64,000 nucleotides of DNA, taken from contig CP154955.1 of assembly GCA_039621445.1 (NCBI GenBank), positions 43,361,540 through 43,425,539 on the forward strand, in the 5' to 3' direction. This document shows positions 31,140 through 40,616 of this stretch, piece after piece. Below the pieces are notes generated by a model. That model had not been told where the DNA came from, made no database searches, and was given only the letters and a program-made list of their open reading frames with translations. The position numbers and the translations under genes were made by a program. The stretch's first letter is position 1. The number at the start of each line of letters is the position of its first letter. Origin of the DNA: Euglena gracilis (Eukaryota > Euglenida > Euglenophyceae > Euglenales).

Positions 31140-32690
31140 GCTGGGTCACTGGTCGGTGGATTCGGTTCGCCCCACCACCGTATGTCCATGACACGCTCCT
31201 GGCCGCCCCCGGACGAGGGAACCCCTTCTGGTATCTGGATGACGGGTCCATCCTGTCAGACGTTGCCACAGCAGACCGCGCCCTGTCCGGACTTCACCGC
31301 GGCCTGGGCCAGCTGGGCTGTTCTTTGAACCTCGCAAAAACCAGGTCCCGGGACACGGCACCTGCCTTCTCTCCCCGAGGATTCTGTACTGCGGCAGGCA
31401 TCCGTCATCCCGTACACACCAGATTCAGAGTCTCGGTTCTGGGTGTTCCTGTTCATCACCCGGCGTCTTTGTTCGGCAGCAATTAGACAGTTGCATCTCC
31501 AAGAATGAACAGGCATGCACCTTGTTGGGCTCTGTTCGCGACCCGCAAGTGCAGCTGTCCTTGCTTCGCTTTTGCTTCGATGCTTGCAAGTTCAGCTCAC
31601 TGCTCCGCAGTGCCCACTGTGCGCCGTTCACGGACCTCCTGTCCCGCGCAGACAGCTGTCTTCGGTCCACCTTCCAGCAAATCCTGGATTGTTCCGTATC
31701 GGACACACAATGGGCCCAGGCTTCCCTTCCCCTACGCCAGGGTGGGTTTGGCATACGTTTGTCTGTCGACAGTGTGTTACCTGCCCGTTTGAGTGCCCTG
31801 CTGTGTCATGGATTACCTGTGCGCCAACCTCTCTGGGCTTGGGCAGCATCTCACGGCCCCGATTGACGGACTGCCGGAGCTTCTGTCCGGTCTGCAGACC
31901 CGGTTGGGTGATGCCTTTGAACCAGTTCGGAAATGGATCGGAGGAAGCTCCTTAAGCCCTGAGGACACTTCCCACCATGACCAGGCATGGTGGAGTGAAC
32001 AGCTGCGCCAGGCTGCTTGTCCGGCATTCCTGTCCGCCCTCAATGATCGGGACCGCGTCCGCTTTGAGCACCAAAGCAATTCTATTCTATCTGCGCAAGC
32101 TGGGTTGGGGCCCGCTAAAGCGGCTGGGTTTGCCATCGACGGAGCGTCCTTCCGCCTCATGCTGAAATGGCACTGGGGGTTGCTCATCATCCCCCTCATC
32201 CCCCTCAGCCTAGCTGGATCCCCATGCCCCCTCGGCTGCGGACAGGTAGTTGATCCCTTCGGGGACCACGCCCTGTGCTGCCACAAGAACAAACTGTGGG
32301 AGCGTCACCACCGGGTGAAGCACTTCCTTGGTTCCCAGCTACAGGCTCGGGGAATCCCGCATGCATTGGAGATCTCAGTGGCAGCTGATCAAAAGCGGGA
32401 TGCTGACATCTTCCTCCCCCACTGGTCCGGCGCGGCGTCCTGGGCCATCGATGTGGGCATTAACCACCCCTCTCCACCCAGCGCCAGTTGGAGCCTTCCC
32501 GCCTCGTGGGAACTACTTCGCAGCCGAGCCCTTAAGAAGACCACCAAGTACGGAGGTCGCTGCCAAACCCGGGGTGCGCGGTTCTCCCCCCTTGATCCTC
32601 AGTGTATGGGGTTCCTTTGGGGGCAGTGTGGTGCCAAAGTCTTTTTTAAGAATAACAGACCATTCCGACAATTCGACGCCGTCTTAAACG
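31140..32690 (+). pseudogene. LINE-type retrotransposon: RT end plus restriction-like endonuclease
   Basis: Remnant of a non-LTR retrotransposon polyprotein in pieces. 31,140-31,486 holds the reverse transcriptase palm with FWYLDDG (31,226-31,246; the two catalytic Asp), GCSLNLAKT and VLGVPV. A frame change near 31,470 leads to RQQLDSCISKNEQACTLLGS and the thumb-like QASLPLRQGGFGIRLS (to 31,866). Another change near 31,840 leads to LSGLQTRLGDAFEPV and, at about 32,225-32,285, a CPLGCG...GDHALCC zinc motif. The endonuclease follows: EISVAADQKRDADIFL, then AIDVGINHP, a PD-(D/E)XK arrangement. One extra C in the C-run at about 32,587-32,592 shifts the frame before PLILSVWGSFGG. The N-terminal RT motifs are missing, so the copy is dead. 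CCHC plus such a nuclease is the layout of R2/R4-like and related algal LINEs. Confidence 0.82.
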
Positions 32691-32989
32691 TCTTTTTCCG
32701 TCTTATTCTTCGGGAAAAAAACACGACAGTTTTAAACATTCGCGGCGATCGCGTACGGAAGGACTTCCTAATTGGGAGCAAAACTGGTGTGCTCTCCCCT
32801 TGAAATTCGTTGTTTTTCTTTGTCTGGAACTCAGAATCGAACTATTTGAAGGATAAGGAATATATTGATGCAGTATTTATTGAACGTCGAAGCAGGTTTG
32901 CCCCCCTGAAGGTGACTTTTGAAGAATTGGTCTCCTGGTCTTTTCTGGTGCATCTAGACCACTTTCAAAAATTTGCCATTTTTTCCAAA
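32691..32989. other. LINE 3' flank
   Basis: Frames continue to 32,803 without recognisable motifs. The sequence then is unique until the tandem array. No gene. Confidence 0.4.
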
Positions 32990-34440
32990 ACGACTTGGGG
33001 ACACAAGGGATTTTATTATTTTGGGGCCCTCGATCGGTTGAACAACACAAGGGATTTGCCCCCCAAAAACAACTTGGAAACACAAGGGATTTGCCCCCAA
33101 AACAACTTGGCAACGCAAGGGATTTGCCCCCCAAAACGACTTGGAAACACAAGGGATTTGCCCCCAAAACAACTTGGCAACACAAGGGATTTTGCCCCCC
33201 AAAACGACTTGGAGACACAAAGGATTTTATTATTTTGGGGCCCTCGATCGGTTGGACAACACAAGGGATTTGCCCCCCAAAACGACTTGGTAACACAAGG
33301 GACTTGCCCCCAAAACGACTTGGAAACACAAGGGATTTGTCCCCAAAACAACTTGGCAACACAAGGGATTTGCCCCCCAAAACGACTTGGGGACACAAGG
33401 GATTTTATTATTTTGGGGCCCTCGATCGGTTGAACAACACAAGGGATTTGCCCCCCAAAACGACTTGGAAACACAAGGGATTTGCCCCCAAAACAACTTG
33501 GCAACGCAAGGGATTTGCCCCCCAAAACGACTTGGAAACACAAGGGATTTGCCCCCAAAACAACTTGGCAACACAAGGGATTTTGCCCCCCAAAACGACT
33601 TGGAGACACAAAGGATTTTATTATTTTGGGGCCCTCGATCGGTTGGACAACACAAGGGATTTGCCCCCCAAAACGACTTGGTAACACAAGGGACTTGCCC
33701 CCCAAAACGACTTGGAAACACAAGGGATTTGTCCCCAAAACAACTTGGCAACACAAGGGATTTGCCCCCCAAAACGACTTGGGGACACAAGGGATTTTAT
33801 TATTTTGGGGCCCTCGATCGGTTGAACAACACAAGGGATTTGCCCCCAAACCAACTTGGCAACACAAGGGATTTTGCCCCCCAAACGACTTGGAAACACA
33901 TGGGATTTGCCCCCAAAACAACTTGGCAACACAAGGGATTTGCCCCCCAAAACGACTTGGAGACACAAGGGATTTTATTTATTACTTTTGGGCCCTCGAT
34001 TGGTTGAACAACACAAGGGATTTGCCCCCCAAAACAACTTGGAAACACAAGGGATTTTATTATTTTGGGGCTCTCGATCAGTTGGACAACACAAGGGATT
34101 TGCCCCCCAAAACGACTTGGAAACACAAGGGACTTGCCCCCCAAAACGACTTGGGGACACAAGGGGTTTTATTATTTTGGGGCCCTCGATCGGTTGAACA
34201 ACACAAGGGATTTGCCCCCCAAAACCACTAGGAAACACAAGGGATTTTATTATTTTCGGGCCCTCGATCAGTTGGACAACACAAGGGATTTGCCCCCCAA
34301 AACGACTTGGAAACACAAGGGATTTGCCCCCCAAAACGACTTGAAGACACAAGGGATTTTATTATTTTCGGGCCCTCGATCAGTTGGACTTTGCCCCCCA
34401 AAACAATTTGAAAACACAAGGGACTTGCCCCCCAAAATGA
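32990..34440. repeat. 34-bp tandem array with 391-bp higher-order unit
   Basis: The basic unit is about 33-34 bp: ACACAAGGGATTTGCCCCCC then AAAACGACTTGGAA, with CGA/CAA and GAA/CAA/GGG variants. Every fifth to eighth unit carries an insert TTTATTATTTTGGGGCCCTC + GATCGGTTG. Blocks at about 32,995, 33,387 and 33,780 are nearly identical, giving a 391-392 bp higher-order period; the array becomes irregular after 33,960. Long open frames in four frames are a consequence of the repeat. It starts just 3' of the LINE remnant. Confidence 0.95.
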
Positions 34441-35109
34441 CCTCAAGTCCAACCTCAAGTCCAATTTCAATTCCTGTTCAAATGGGCAAAAAAAATTCTC
34501 CACATTTTTTTTGGGGGGGGCGAGGTCGTGGGGTGGGCCGACCCTAGGGTCGGCCCACGACCCTAGGATGGGCGACCCTAGGGTCGGCCCACTCCACATC
34601 CTGGGGGGGGGGGTCGACCTTAACGACTTTAGCGACCCTAGCGACCCTAGGGCGACCCTAGGGTCGGCCCACTACCCCCCCCCCCCCAGGCCGGGGCCGG
34701 GAGCCCAAAGGCCCTGCAGGTGAAACCGCCGTTGAAACCATTGAAAGACAAAGGAGGGAGGCGGTGCCAAACGGTAGACTGGGGGGGGGGGGAAGCGGGT
34801 ACCGGGGGTGGCCATATTCTGCGGGGCCTAATGTCAGAATCCTTTTAATCCGCACTGAATTTTTGGCGTGTTAAATCCTGGCGAACACAGCCCGATTCCA
34901 TGATTAAACCCTGACGTATTTTGGCCGCACTGAACTTTTAACCCTCACGGCTTTAGGACTCACCAAATGTTCGCCCAAATATTCGCGTTTTTTTTCACAG
35001 AATGTCAGTCGGCCATGATGTATTGATATTCTTCCCATGATGTATTGATATAAAAAAATATTGATATTCTTTCTCTGTCTACATCTCTCTCTCCTCCTTC
35101 TCTTTCAGG
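34441..35109. repeat. GACCCTAGGGTC palindromes and unassigned flank
   Basis: 34,533-34,558 is a perfect 26-bp palindrome centred on CCCTAGGG; partial copies follow at 34,570-34,592 and 34,648-34,672. 34,690-34,800 contains an open plus-strand stretch (GETAVETIERQRREAVPNGR) that may be an exon but is unsupported. 34,820-34,960 is TTAA-punctuated like 30,870-31,135. From 34,980 to 35,100 there is AT-rich sequence without a gene. Confidence 0.55.
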
Positions 35110-35350
35110 CCCTGCAACATGGGGGGGTTGGTACGCCGTGGCGAGGGGGTCCGAATAGGGGGGGGGGGTAAATGGCGTGGCGAGGCGGGCGGCGACCAGG
35201 GGGGGGTGTACCATGGTTTCCAACAAAATTTTCGTCCAAAAAATCGTGAAAATCCCCGGTGGCGTGGCGAGGGGGTCCGGCTAGGGGGGGGAGGGGGGGT
35301 AAATGGCGTGGCGAGGCCCTCGGAGAGGGGGGGGGGAGGGGTGTACCAAC
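35110..35350 (+). repeat. Repeat adjoining the transposase, inverted partner at 22.6 kb
   Basis: Two internal copies of a GGCGAGGGGGTCCG...GGGGGTAAATGGCGTGGCGAGG block around TACCATGGTTTCCAACAAAA. The reverse complement is at 22,573-22,790. Because it ends right at the transposase ATG it may be the 5' terminal region of that transposon family. Confidence 0.7.
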
Positions 35351-35355
35351 CCCCC

Positions 35356-37980
35356 ATGGACCAGTTCATCGTCCGCAACAAACAAGACGCCGTGGACAAA
35401 GAGCTGGCCGCCATATCGGCCCAAAGGGACCGCCTACGGGTCGGGCAGAAGCCAACCCGTCGTCGATGGCGGCAGTGGGAGCAGAAGAAGAAGGAGCACA
35501 TCCTCGACCTGTACAACGCCCTCGGACGGTTCTACCGGGCCCTGAAATTACAAATGGGGGCAGCGCCCCCCCCCTCAATACGCTGCGCGGGTGGGCGCAG
35601 GCAGTGGCCCGTGAACGTGGCCTCAACCCAATGGGCCGGCCAAAGCATCTCACGAACCAGCAGAAGATGCAGGTGATGCAGCTGGTCAGCAGGGCTCGCA
35701 GCAGGGGAGCCGTGGTGGACCGGGAGACCTTGACCTTGATGGCCAAGGCAGTGATGAAGCGGGGGGGCAGTGGTGACCCCCCCAAACTGACAGCAGACTG
35801 GGTGAAATCCTTCCGGAAGCGAAATGAGCCATGCCTGTGCTGTACTCCATTCTCGTGCCCACACAATCATTCCCAAAATTTTTCACATCCCCCAACCCCC
35901 CCCCCCCCGGAAAACAGCAAACGCGTGGGTTGGACTCACAAAGTTACGTGCGGGTAGCAGCGACCGGGTGGACACACCGGCAGACCTGGAGACCAGGCTT
36001 CTTTTCCAAATTTTCCAAAATCACCCACACTGCAAAACTGTAAAATCCGGAAAAAAGCCTGACCCAGAATGATAACATCTGGCGGCCAAAATAGAACGAT
36101 TTTGTCCGCTATCCCCGGCGGTACGGTATACCTAGCAATGGGATACGCGCGGAGCAGCAGGTGGCCATCGACGAGACACCCTGCACGTGCAATTGCTTGC
36201 AAGTGTCAGGATGACAACACACGCTCAGCCAGCACGAGAGAACTTTTTAGAAATGTAATCAATGGAAAAAAAGACCAGCCATGTTTTTTGGTTTTTGGAG
36301 CACCTGGGGAGAATGGACGGTGTTCCCGTTTGTTCCAGTGCTGTTTGGCGATCTGTTGGCAGAACAGAAGCAATTCTCCGTCTCCTACCCTACTTCCCCC
36401 GCCTGCGAGGGACTTTCACAGATGGCCATGATAAGCGAGTACCCATGACACGGTCGTCAGATCGTCGGCAGAGTACAGCGACCCCGTGTTTCTCACGCAG
36501 TGGATGCATGCTGGCCCTCCAGTTGATATGGCGTGGGAAGAACAGAGGTTGTTTTTACTGGCTGCTGTTTTCTGGAGTTTATGGTGCAGCACCCCCTGCA
36601 GGCAGCCACGAAGTGCCAACCTACTGGCGCTGAGGGTATGCCCGACGCCATCCTGATGGAGAATGCCCAGAAAAAAGTCCAGACCATCCCGTTGCTTTTG
36701 AGGGGGGGGGTGCTTTGGGTCCAAGTACACCGCTCGGTTTTCTTTCTGTGCTGTGCCCATGTTCACCAGTCCCCCCCCCCGGAGTTTGGCGATGCGTTGG
36801 CAATTGCATGGGTTCGACATGGGACACCTTCCTCACGTTGCTGGGCTTCCTCCACAAGCGCCTCAGCGACCTCCGCACCGTATTGGCTTTGGATGCTGCT
36901 GAAGCGGCAGTTCTGGTGCTCGACAACGTCTCCTCGCACGAGGTGGAGGGAATGGTCCAGCCACATGGCGACGTCGTGGCGAAGGAATTGAGAATGCTTC
37001 CTCAGTTCCCCGGCCAGGATTCACTGGATTTCCTGCAACTTTCTTTTTCAGACTTTTTTCATTTTGACTGTGGATGACGGCTGTGGCCGGTCATTGAGCC
37101 CTGCAGCTGGTATGTACATCTGGTTCACGCTGCCCCAACGATCACATCGTCAGAATCCAGGAGACCAGAGCCTGAAGCTCAACTTGCGCAGCTGGCTACG
37201 CAGTCAGTCGAAGCTCCGTGTGGTGCAGCACGTGCTGGCCGAGCAACAAGGCACCGTGCCGGTGGGGCAGAGGCTGGACTGCAGGGAACACACCATGAAG
37301 CGGTGTGTTCTGCAGTGGGTCATCACCTTTCTGCAACCAAGGCGCCGGTTTTGTCATCTGCCATCATCCATTCACCACGGTTTTGCCATTTCGGTGGTCC
37401 CGTTTAGGCATTTGCTGAAGACCCCCCCCCCCGGGTGACTGGTTTTGATGGGGTAGTGACTGGCTGGTTTTTATGAAAATAAGTGACTGACTGGTTTTTT
37501 TTTAAAAAATGGGGATATACGCCCCCCTCCCCGGGTGACTGGTTTTGACGGGGTAGTGACTGGCTGGTTTTTTTGAAAATGAGTCCTGGCTGGTTTTTAA
37601 AAAAGTGGCGACATCCGACCCCCCCCCCCCGGGTGACCGGGTGACCGGGTGACCGGCCCTTTGCCACCAACATCCGCGCCTGCCCTCTTGGTTGGTGAGC
37701 AGCTGGGTGTCGGCGTTGGAGAGGGTACCAGCGGACGTCGACTGCACCCTGCTGGCCACCCCGGATGTCATCTACCTTCCTGCCGCTGGCCCTGAGGCAG
37801 ACGCTGACGTACCTGTGCTGGACGAGGCAGATGAGGATCACAGCGACACCGACATGGACGACGGTCCCCAGGACTGTGCTCAGGAGGTCAGCCAGTCTTC
37901 CAATGTGGTTCACCAGGACATCCTCGACGAGCGTCTGGCGGTCAGACATCTGTTGAGGGGTTCTGTGCGGTTTGTGTGAT
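35356..37980 (+). pseudogene. Tc5/pogo-like transposase, decayed
   Basis: A DNA-transposon gene in broken frames. ATG at 35,356 starts MDQFIVRNKQDAVDKELAAI. A frame change in the C-run at about 35,566-35,574 leads to NTLRGWAQAVARERG, PKHLTNQQKMQVMQLVSRAR and the helix-turn-helix typical of Tc5/CENP-B proteins (SRGAVVDRETLTLMAKAVMK, then LTADWVKSFRKRN, to about 35,826). The piece DRVDTPADLETRLLFQ (about 35,960-36,010) fits the usual linker. The catalytic domain is badly scrambled, but AAVLVLDNVSSHEVEG at about 36,907-36,950 is the second-aspartate LDN-x2-SH motif. 37,684-37,979 encodes an acidic tail (ADADVPVLDEADEDHSDTDM) like that of many such transposases. At least four frame changes or introns separate the parts, so it is inactive as read. 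Confidence 0.62.
37430..37670. repeat. About 95-bp tandem repeat inside the transposase locus
   Basis: Two and a half units of CCCCCGGGTGACTGGTTTTG, GGGGTAGTGACTGGCTGG, TTTTTTTGAAAAT, a TGACTGGTTTT word and GATATACGC/GACATCCGA, ending in three GGGTGACC units at 37,630-37,655. Another relative is at 38,018-38,065. It splits the transposase from its acidic tail. Confidence 0.85.
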
Positions 37981-38065
37981 GGTTTGTTCAGCTCCCTCCC
38001 AAAAAAAATTGACTGACCGGTTTTTCAAAAAGTGTAGTGACCCCAAATTGTAATCCCCCCCCCGG

Positions 38066-38204
38066 GAAGGCGTTGCACTGTGCAGAGATGACATCAAATA
38101 ATAAGGCCACGGGGACCCCTGTGACCCAGCCCGCTCAATCCTATTCGGCTTCCACACAGATCTGTATAACGTGACCCCCCCCTATTTGTCCCCCCCCCCC
38201 TAAT
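38066..38204. other. Short unassigned stretch
   Basis: Unique sequence followed by poly-C; no gene seen. Confidence 0.4.
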
Positions 38205-38240
38205 TGGCCAGAGCCCAGGTGGCCAATTAGGGGGGGGGGT
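38205..38240. repeat. Boundary word CCAGGTGGCCAATTAGGGGG, left copy
   Basis: CCCCCTAATTGGCC and, after a few bases, CCAGGTGGCCAATTAGGGGG form a small palindrome. The second half is repeated in the same orientation at about 39,995-40,017, so the recombinase element lies between direct copies. Confidence 0.7.
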
Positions 38241-38255
38241 ACTCATTTCTATGTA

Positions 38256-38356
38256 TAAATCAACAGACACTAACGATTTCAGCAGGGGCGCCGGGCCGTG
38301 CGAGCGAAGCGAGCGGCCCGGCGCCCCTGCTGAAATCGTTAGTGTCTGTTGATTTA
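38256..38356. repeat. Perfect 43-bp hairpin
   Basis: Arms 38,256-38,298 and 38,314-38,356 are perfectly complementary over 43 bp (outer end TAAATCAACAGACACTAACG, inner end CGCCGGGCCG); the loop is 15 bases. The hairpin abuts the left terminal inverted repeat of the recombinase element. The arm's ACACTAACGATTTCAGC resembles the junction at the end of the right-hand 33-bp array (ACACTAACGGATTCAGC, about 39,861-39,877). Confidence 0.95.
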
Positions 38357-38357
38357 C

Positions 38358-38400
38358 TAAAACCTATTTCGTCTGGGCCCGCACGCCTGTCTTGAAAATT
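38358..38400. repeat. Terminal inverted repeat, left
   Basis: TAAAACCTATTTC, CTGGGCCCG and ACGCCTGTCTTGAA in order, matched in reverse complement at 39,901-39,939 with only small indels (about 36 matching positions). Confidence 0.85.
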
Positions 38401-38463
38401 CATTCGACCGATGCACCTGGCTTGAGTTTTGGCCGGTTTTGTCATTTTTTTCAAGAAAACGTA

Positions 38464-38681
38464 CGCCGTCTTGGAAAACGTTTTACACTAACACATCCCT
38501 GTCTTGGAAATCGTTTTACACTAACGGATCCCTGTCTTGGAAATCGTTTTACACTAACGGTCGCCTGTCTTGGAAATCGTTTTCCACTAACAAACGCCTG
38601 TCTTGGAAATCGTTTTACACTAACAAACGCTTGTCTTGGAAATCGTTTTACACTAACAAACGCCTGTCTTGGAAATCGTTT
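38464..38681. repeat. 33-bp tandem array, left, about 6.5 units
   Basis: Each unit is CTGTCTTGGAAATCG, TTTTACACTAAC and a 5-base variable block, then C. The variable blocks run ACATC, GGATC, GGTCG, AAACG, AAACG, AAACG. The unit length is a multiple of three, so it reads as an 11-residue repeat CLGNRFTLTNA. The unit's CGCCTGTCTTG is shared with the inner part of the terminal inverted repeat. With the AAACG block, CGTTTTACACTAACAAACG forms a short inverted pair around an 8-9 base core. Confidence 0.95.
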
Positions 38682-38731
38682 GCTCTTTGATGATGGTGAT
38701 ATGTTCTTCTTGTCCTCAGTTTTTGTTCTTA

Positions 38732-39890
38732 ATGGCTAAACGGGCGAACCTTGTGGCGTTGGCTGGACTGAAACCTCCGCCCCCCCCCCCCTGAGGAATT
38801 TGTTGCTGCGATCCGCAAAATTTCTGAGGGCGGTAAGCAGGAGGCAGATGACCCGGTGAACGGCCCCTTGTTTGCTAAGAAAGAAACCAAGAGACTTTCC
38901 GGAGCGCAAGGCGTCCAACGATCCGGCATCCTACATTTTCTGACTTTTGTCGATTTTTGTGCGGATAACGGGTTAAAGTATGGCTCGTTGGACGAATATT
39001 TGCGAGGTTGGGCTCGTCGCACCATTTTTCCGGTGCATTTGTTTGACGATGAGGCTGACGTGGAAAGTTGCAAACAACAGCGGGCCACACAGAACTTCCC
39101 ACTAAAAGAACTTTCTGCAGACTCCTGGCGAAGTTATGTGAACGGCATGATGAGGGCGTACAATGCAACGGCCCCAAAAATTGCCTTGGCTGCCTTCGTG
39201 GATCGTCAATTTCCGTTGCTGAATGAATTTGCTGCCCCGGTGCTCAAACGTGAAAGAGGGGTGCGTGCCATGGAAGCAGCTCAACGAACGACACCAGGGA
39301 TTTTGACAGAGGAGGAACTTCTGTCCCTCCGAACGCGTTTTGACGCAAACAACGTTCTGCAGATGCAGCGGTGGAATTTGCTGATTTTTGGATTCAGGAC
39401 GGGTTTGCGTGCCGAGGTTTTGAGTCGGCTGACCACAAAATCCCTGTTGTTGAGCCAAGTTGATGGGCAAAAAACTCTGTCGTTTGTTGTGGGCTCTATG
39501 AAAAACATGCCCGCCGACATGGCCCACGATGCCCACTTGTTCCGCCAAGTTATTGCCCCCTCCCCAGACCCCTCTGTTTGCGCCATTGCGGCGTTTGAAA
39601 GGCAGTGCGAGCTTTTGCGTGGAACCGCCAGTTCCGCCTCATGCGAGAACAATTTTTTGTTCCGCACTGTGACTCTGTTTTCAAAGGACCTTTTTAGGAC
39701 CTTTTTTGTCTGTCTTGGAAATCGTTTTACACTAACGATCGCCTGTCTTGGAAATCGTTTTACACTAACGGTCGCCTGTCTTGGAAATCGTTTTACACTA
39801 ACAAACGCCTGTCTTGGAAATCGTTTTACACTAACAAACGCCTGTCTTGGAAATCGTTTTACACTAACGGATTCAGCTTGAAATCTGGTA
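38732..39890 (+). pseudogene. Tyrosine recombinase, C-terminally truncated
   Basis: Start: a splice acceptor (TTCTTGTCCTCAG) precedes ATG at 38,732 (MAKRANLVALAGLK). A 12-base C-run at 38,780-38,791 then breaks the frame; one base fewer would join it to EEFVAAIRKISEGGKQEADD and the long frame that runs from about 38,800 to 39,881. The N-terminal core-binding domain includes ILHFLTFVDFCADNGLKYGS and WRSYVNGMMRAYN. The catalytic domain begins near TPGILTEEELLSLR and has the box-I arginine motif FGFRTGLRAEVLSRLT (about 39,388-39,435). After NNFLFRTVTLF, where the H-x2-R box and the nucleophilic tyrosine should follow, the frame runs instead into five CLGNRFTLTNA-type repeats of the right array and stops. 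The protein is therefore catalytically incomplete. The family is Crypton- or DIRS-type YR rather than phage integrase, judging from its eukaryotic setting, but that is inference. Confidence 0.72.
39708..39870. repeat. 33-bp tandem array, right, 5 units
   Basis: Same orientation and unit as the left array. The variable blocks run GATCG, GGTCG, AAACG, AAACG, GGATT, repeating the order seen on the left (G-rich first, AAACG later), which suggests that the two arrays are copies of one ordered array. Confidence 0.95.
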
Positions 39891-39900
39891 CTGTCTGTAG

Positions 39901-39939
39901 AAATTCAAGACAGGCGTCGGGCCCAGGAAATAGGTTTTA
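39901..39939. repeat. Terminal inverted repeat, right
   Basis: Inverse of 38,358-38,400: TTCAAGACAGGCGT, CGGGCCCAG and GAAATAGGTTTTA. Confidence 0.85.
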
Positions 39940-40019
39940 AGGGAAAATGCATTTATTCGGGTGTTTTACGGGGGTTCGCGACTATGAAGGACGGGGTCCA
40001 GGTGGCCAATTAGGGGGGG
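39940..40019. repeat. Right flank with boundary word
   Basis: Unique sequence followed by TCCAGGTGGCCAATTAGGGGG at about 39,994-40,017, the direct copy of the word at 38,214-38,238. The satellite begins immediately after. Confidence 0.65.
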
Positions 40020-40489
40020 GGTCGCTGAGCTCTTATCTCTTTAGAGTAAGAGCGAAGCTTACCACCCCGGCGACGGGGGGGTCGGACCCCCCCGCCCCCC
40101 GCCCCCCCGCCCCCCCGCCCCCCCGCCCCCCCCCCCCCCCCCCCCCCCCCCCGCCCCCCCCCCGGTAGGTCCAGCCACCCGAGGATTATCGATGTGATTG
40201 GATTTCCGGACCCCCAAAGTGAATAGCCTGCAGGTTAGTTGACGATTCCTAGTTTCTCCAGAGCTTTTAGGTTACCCGCAACTCCCCGCCAGGCCGGAGA
40301 TATGGCCTGAGCAAAAAAGTTGTCTACCGTTTTTTTTTTTTTGTTAATTTCAGGGTCATTTTGGGGTCAAAAAATCGAAAATTTCAAAATATCTCGAAAA
40401 CGCCGCGGAGTTGAGAAAAAGTGAAGAGGACGTCCTTCCACAACTTTGGGACGCCCGATCGATCGGTATGCGCGGTTTGGGCCAACTCC

Positions 40490-40616
40490 TCGCCTAGCCC
40501 GAGATACGGCCGTTTTGGGGTTTTGGGCCAGTTTGGCCAGTTTTGGCCATTTCGGGCCAGTTCGGGGCCTGAAACCATAAATTGGCCGTATCTCGGGCTA
40601 GACGAGGAGTTGGAAC
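40490..40616. repeat. Inverted repeat CCAACTCCTCGCCTAGCCCG (representative)
   Basis: CCAACTCCTCGCCTAGCCCG+AGATACGGCC is followed about 70-80 bp later by its inverse GGCCGTATCTCGGGCTAGAC+GAGGAGTTGG with one mismatch in 30. Repeated at about 40,874-41,000, 42,715-42,846, 44,090-44,222, 47,028-47,160, 48,419-48,550 and later copies. Confidence 0.88.

Noticed and set aside
32990-34440. Long repeat proteins (HKGFAPKTTWQ- and IPCVSKSFWGA-type) on both strands
   Set aside because: Open frames arise from a 33-34 bp unit lacking stops; all strands and frames are open equally.
34533-34680. Telomere-like CCCTAGGG words
   Set aside because: They are palindromic GACCCTAGGGTC units, not tandem TTAGGG or TTTAGGG repeats, so there is no telomere here.
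38464-39870. CRISPR-like array (28 constant bases plus variable blocks)
   Set aside because: Variable blocks are only five bases, there are no Cas genes, and the setting is eukaryotic; it is a minisatellite or iteron array.
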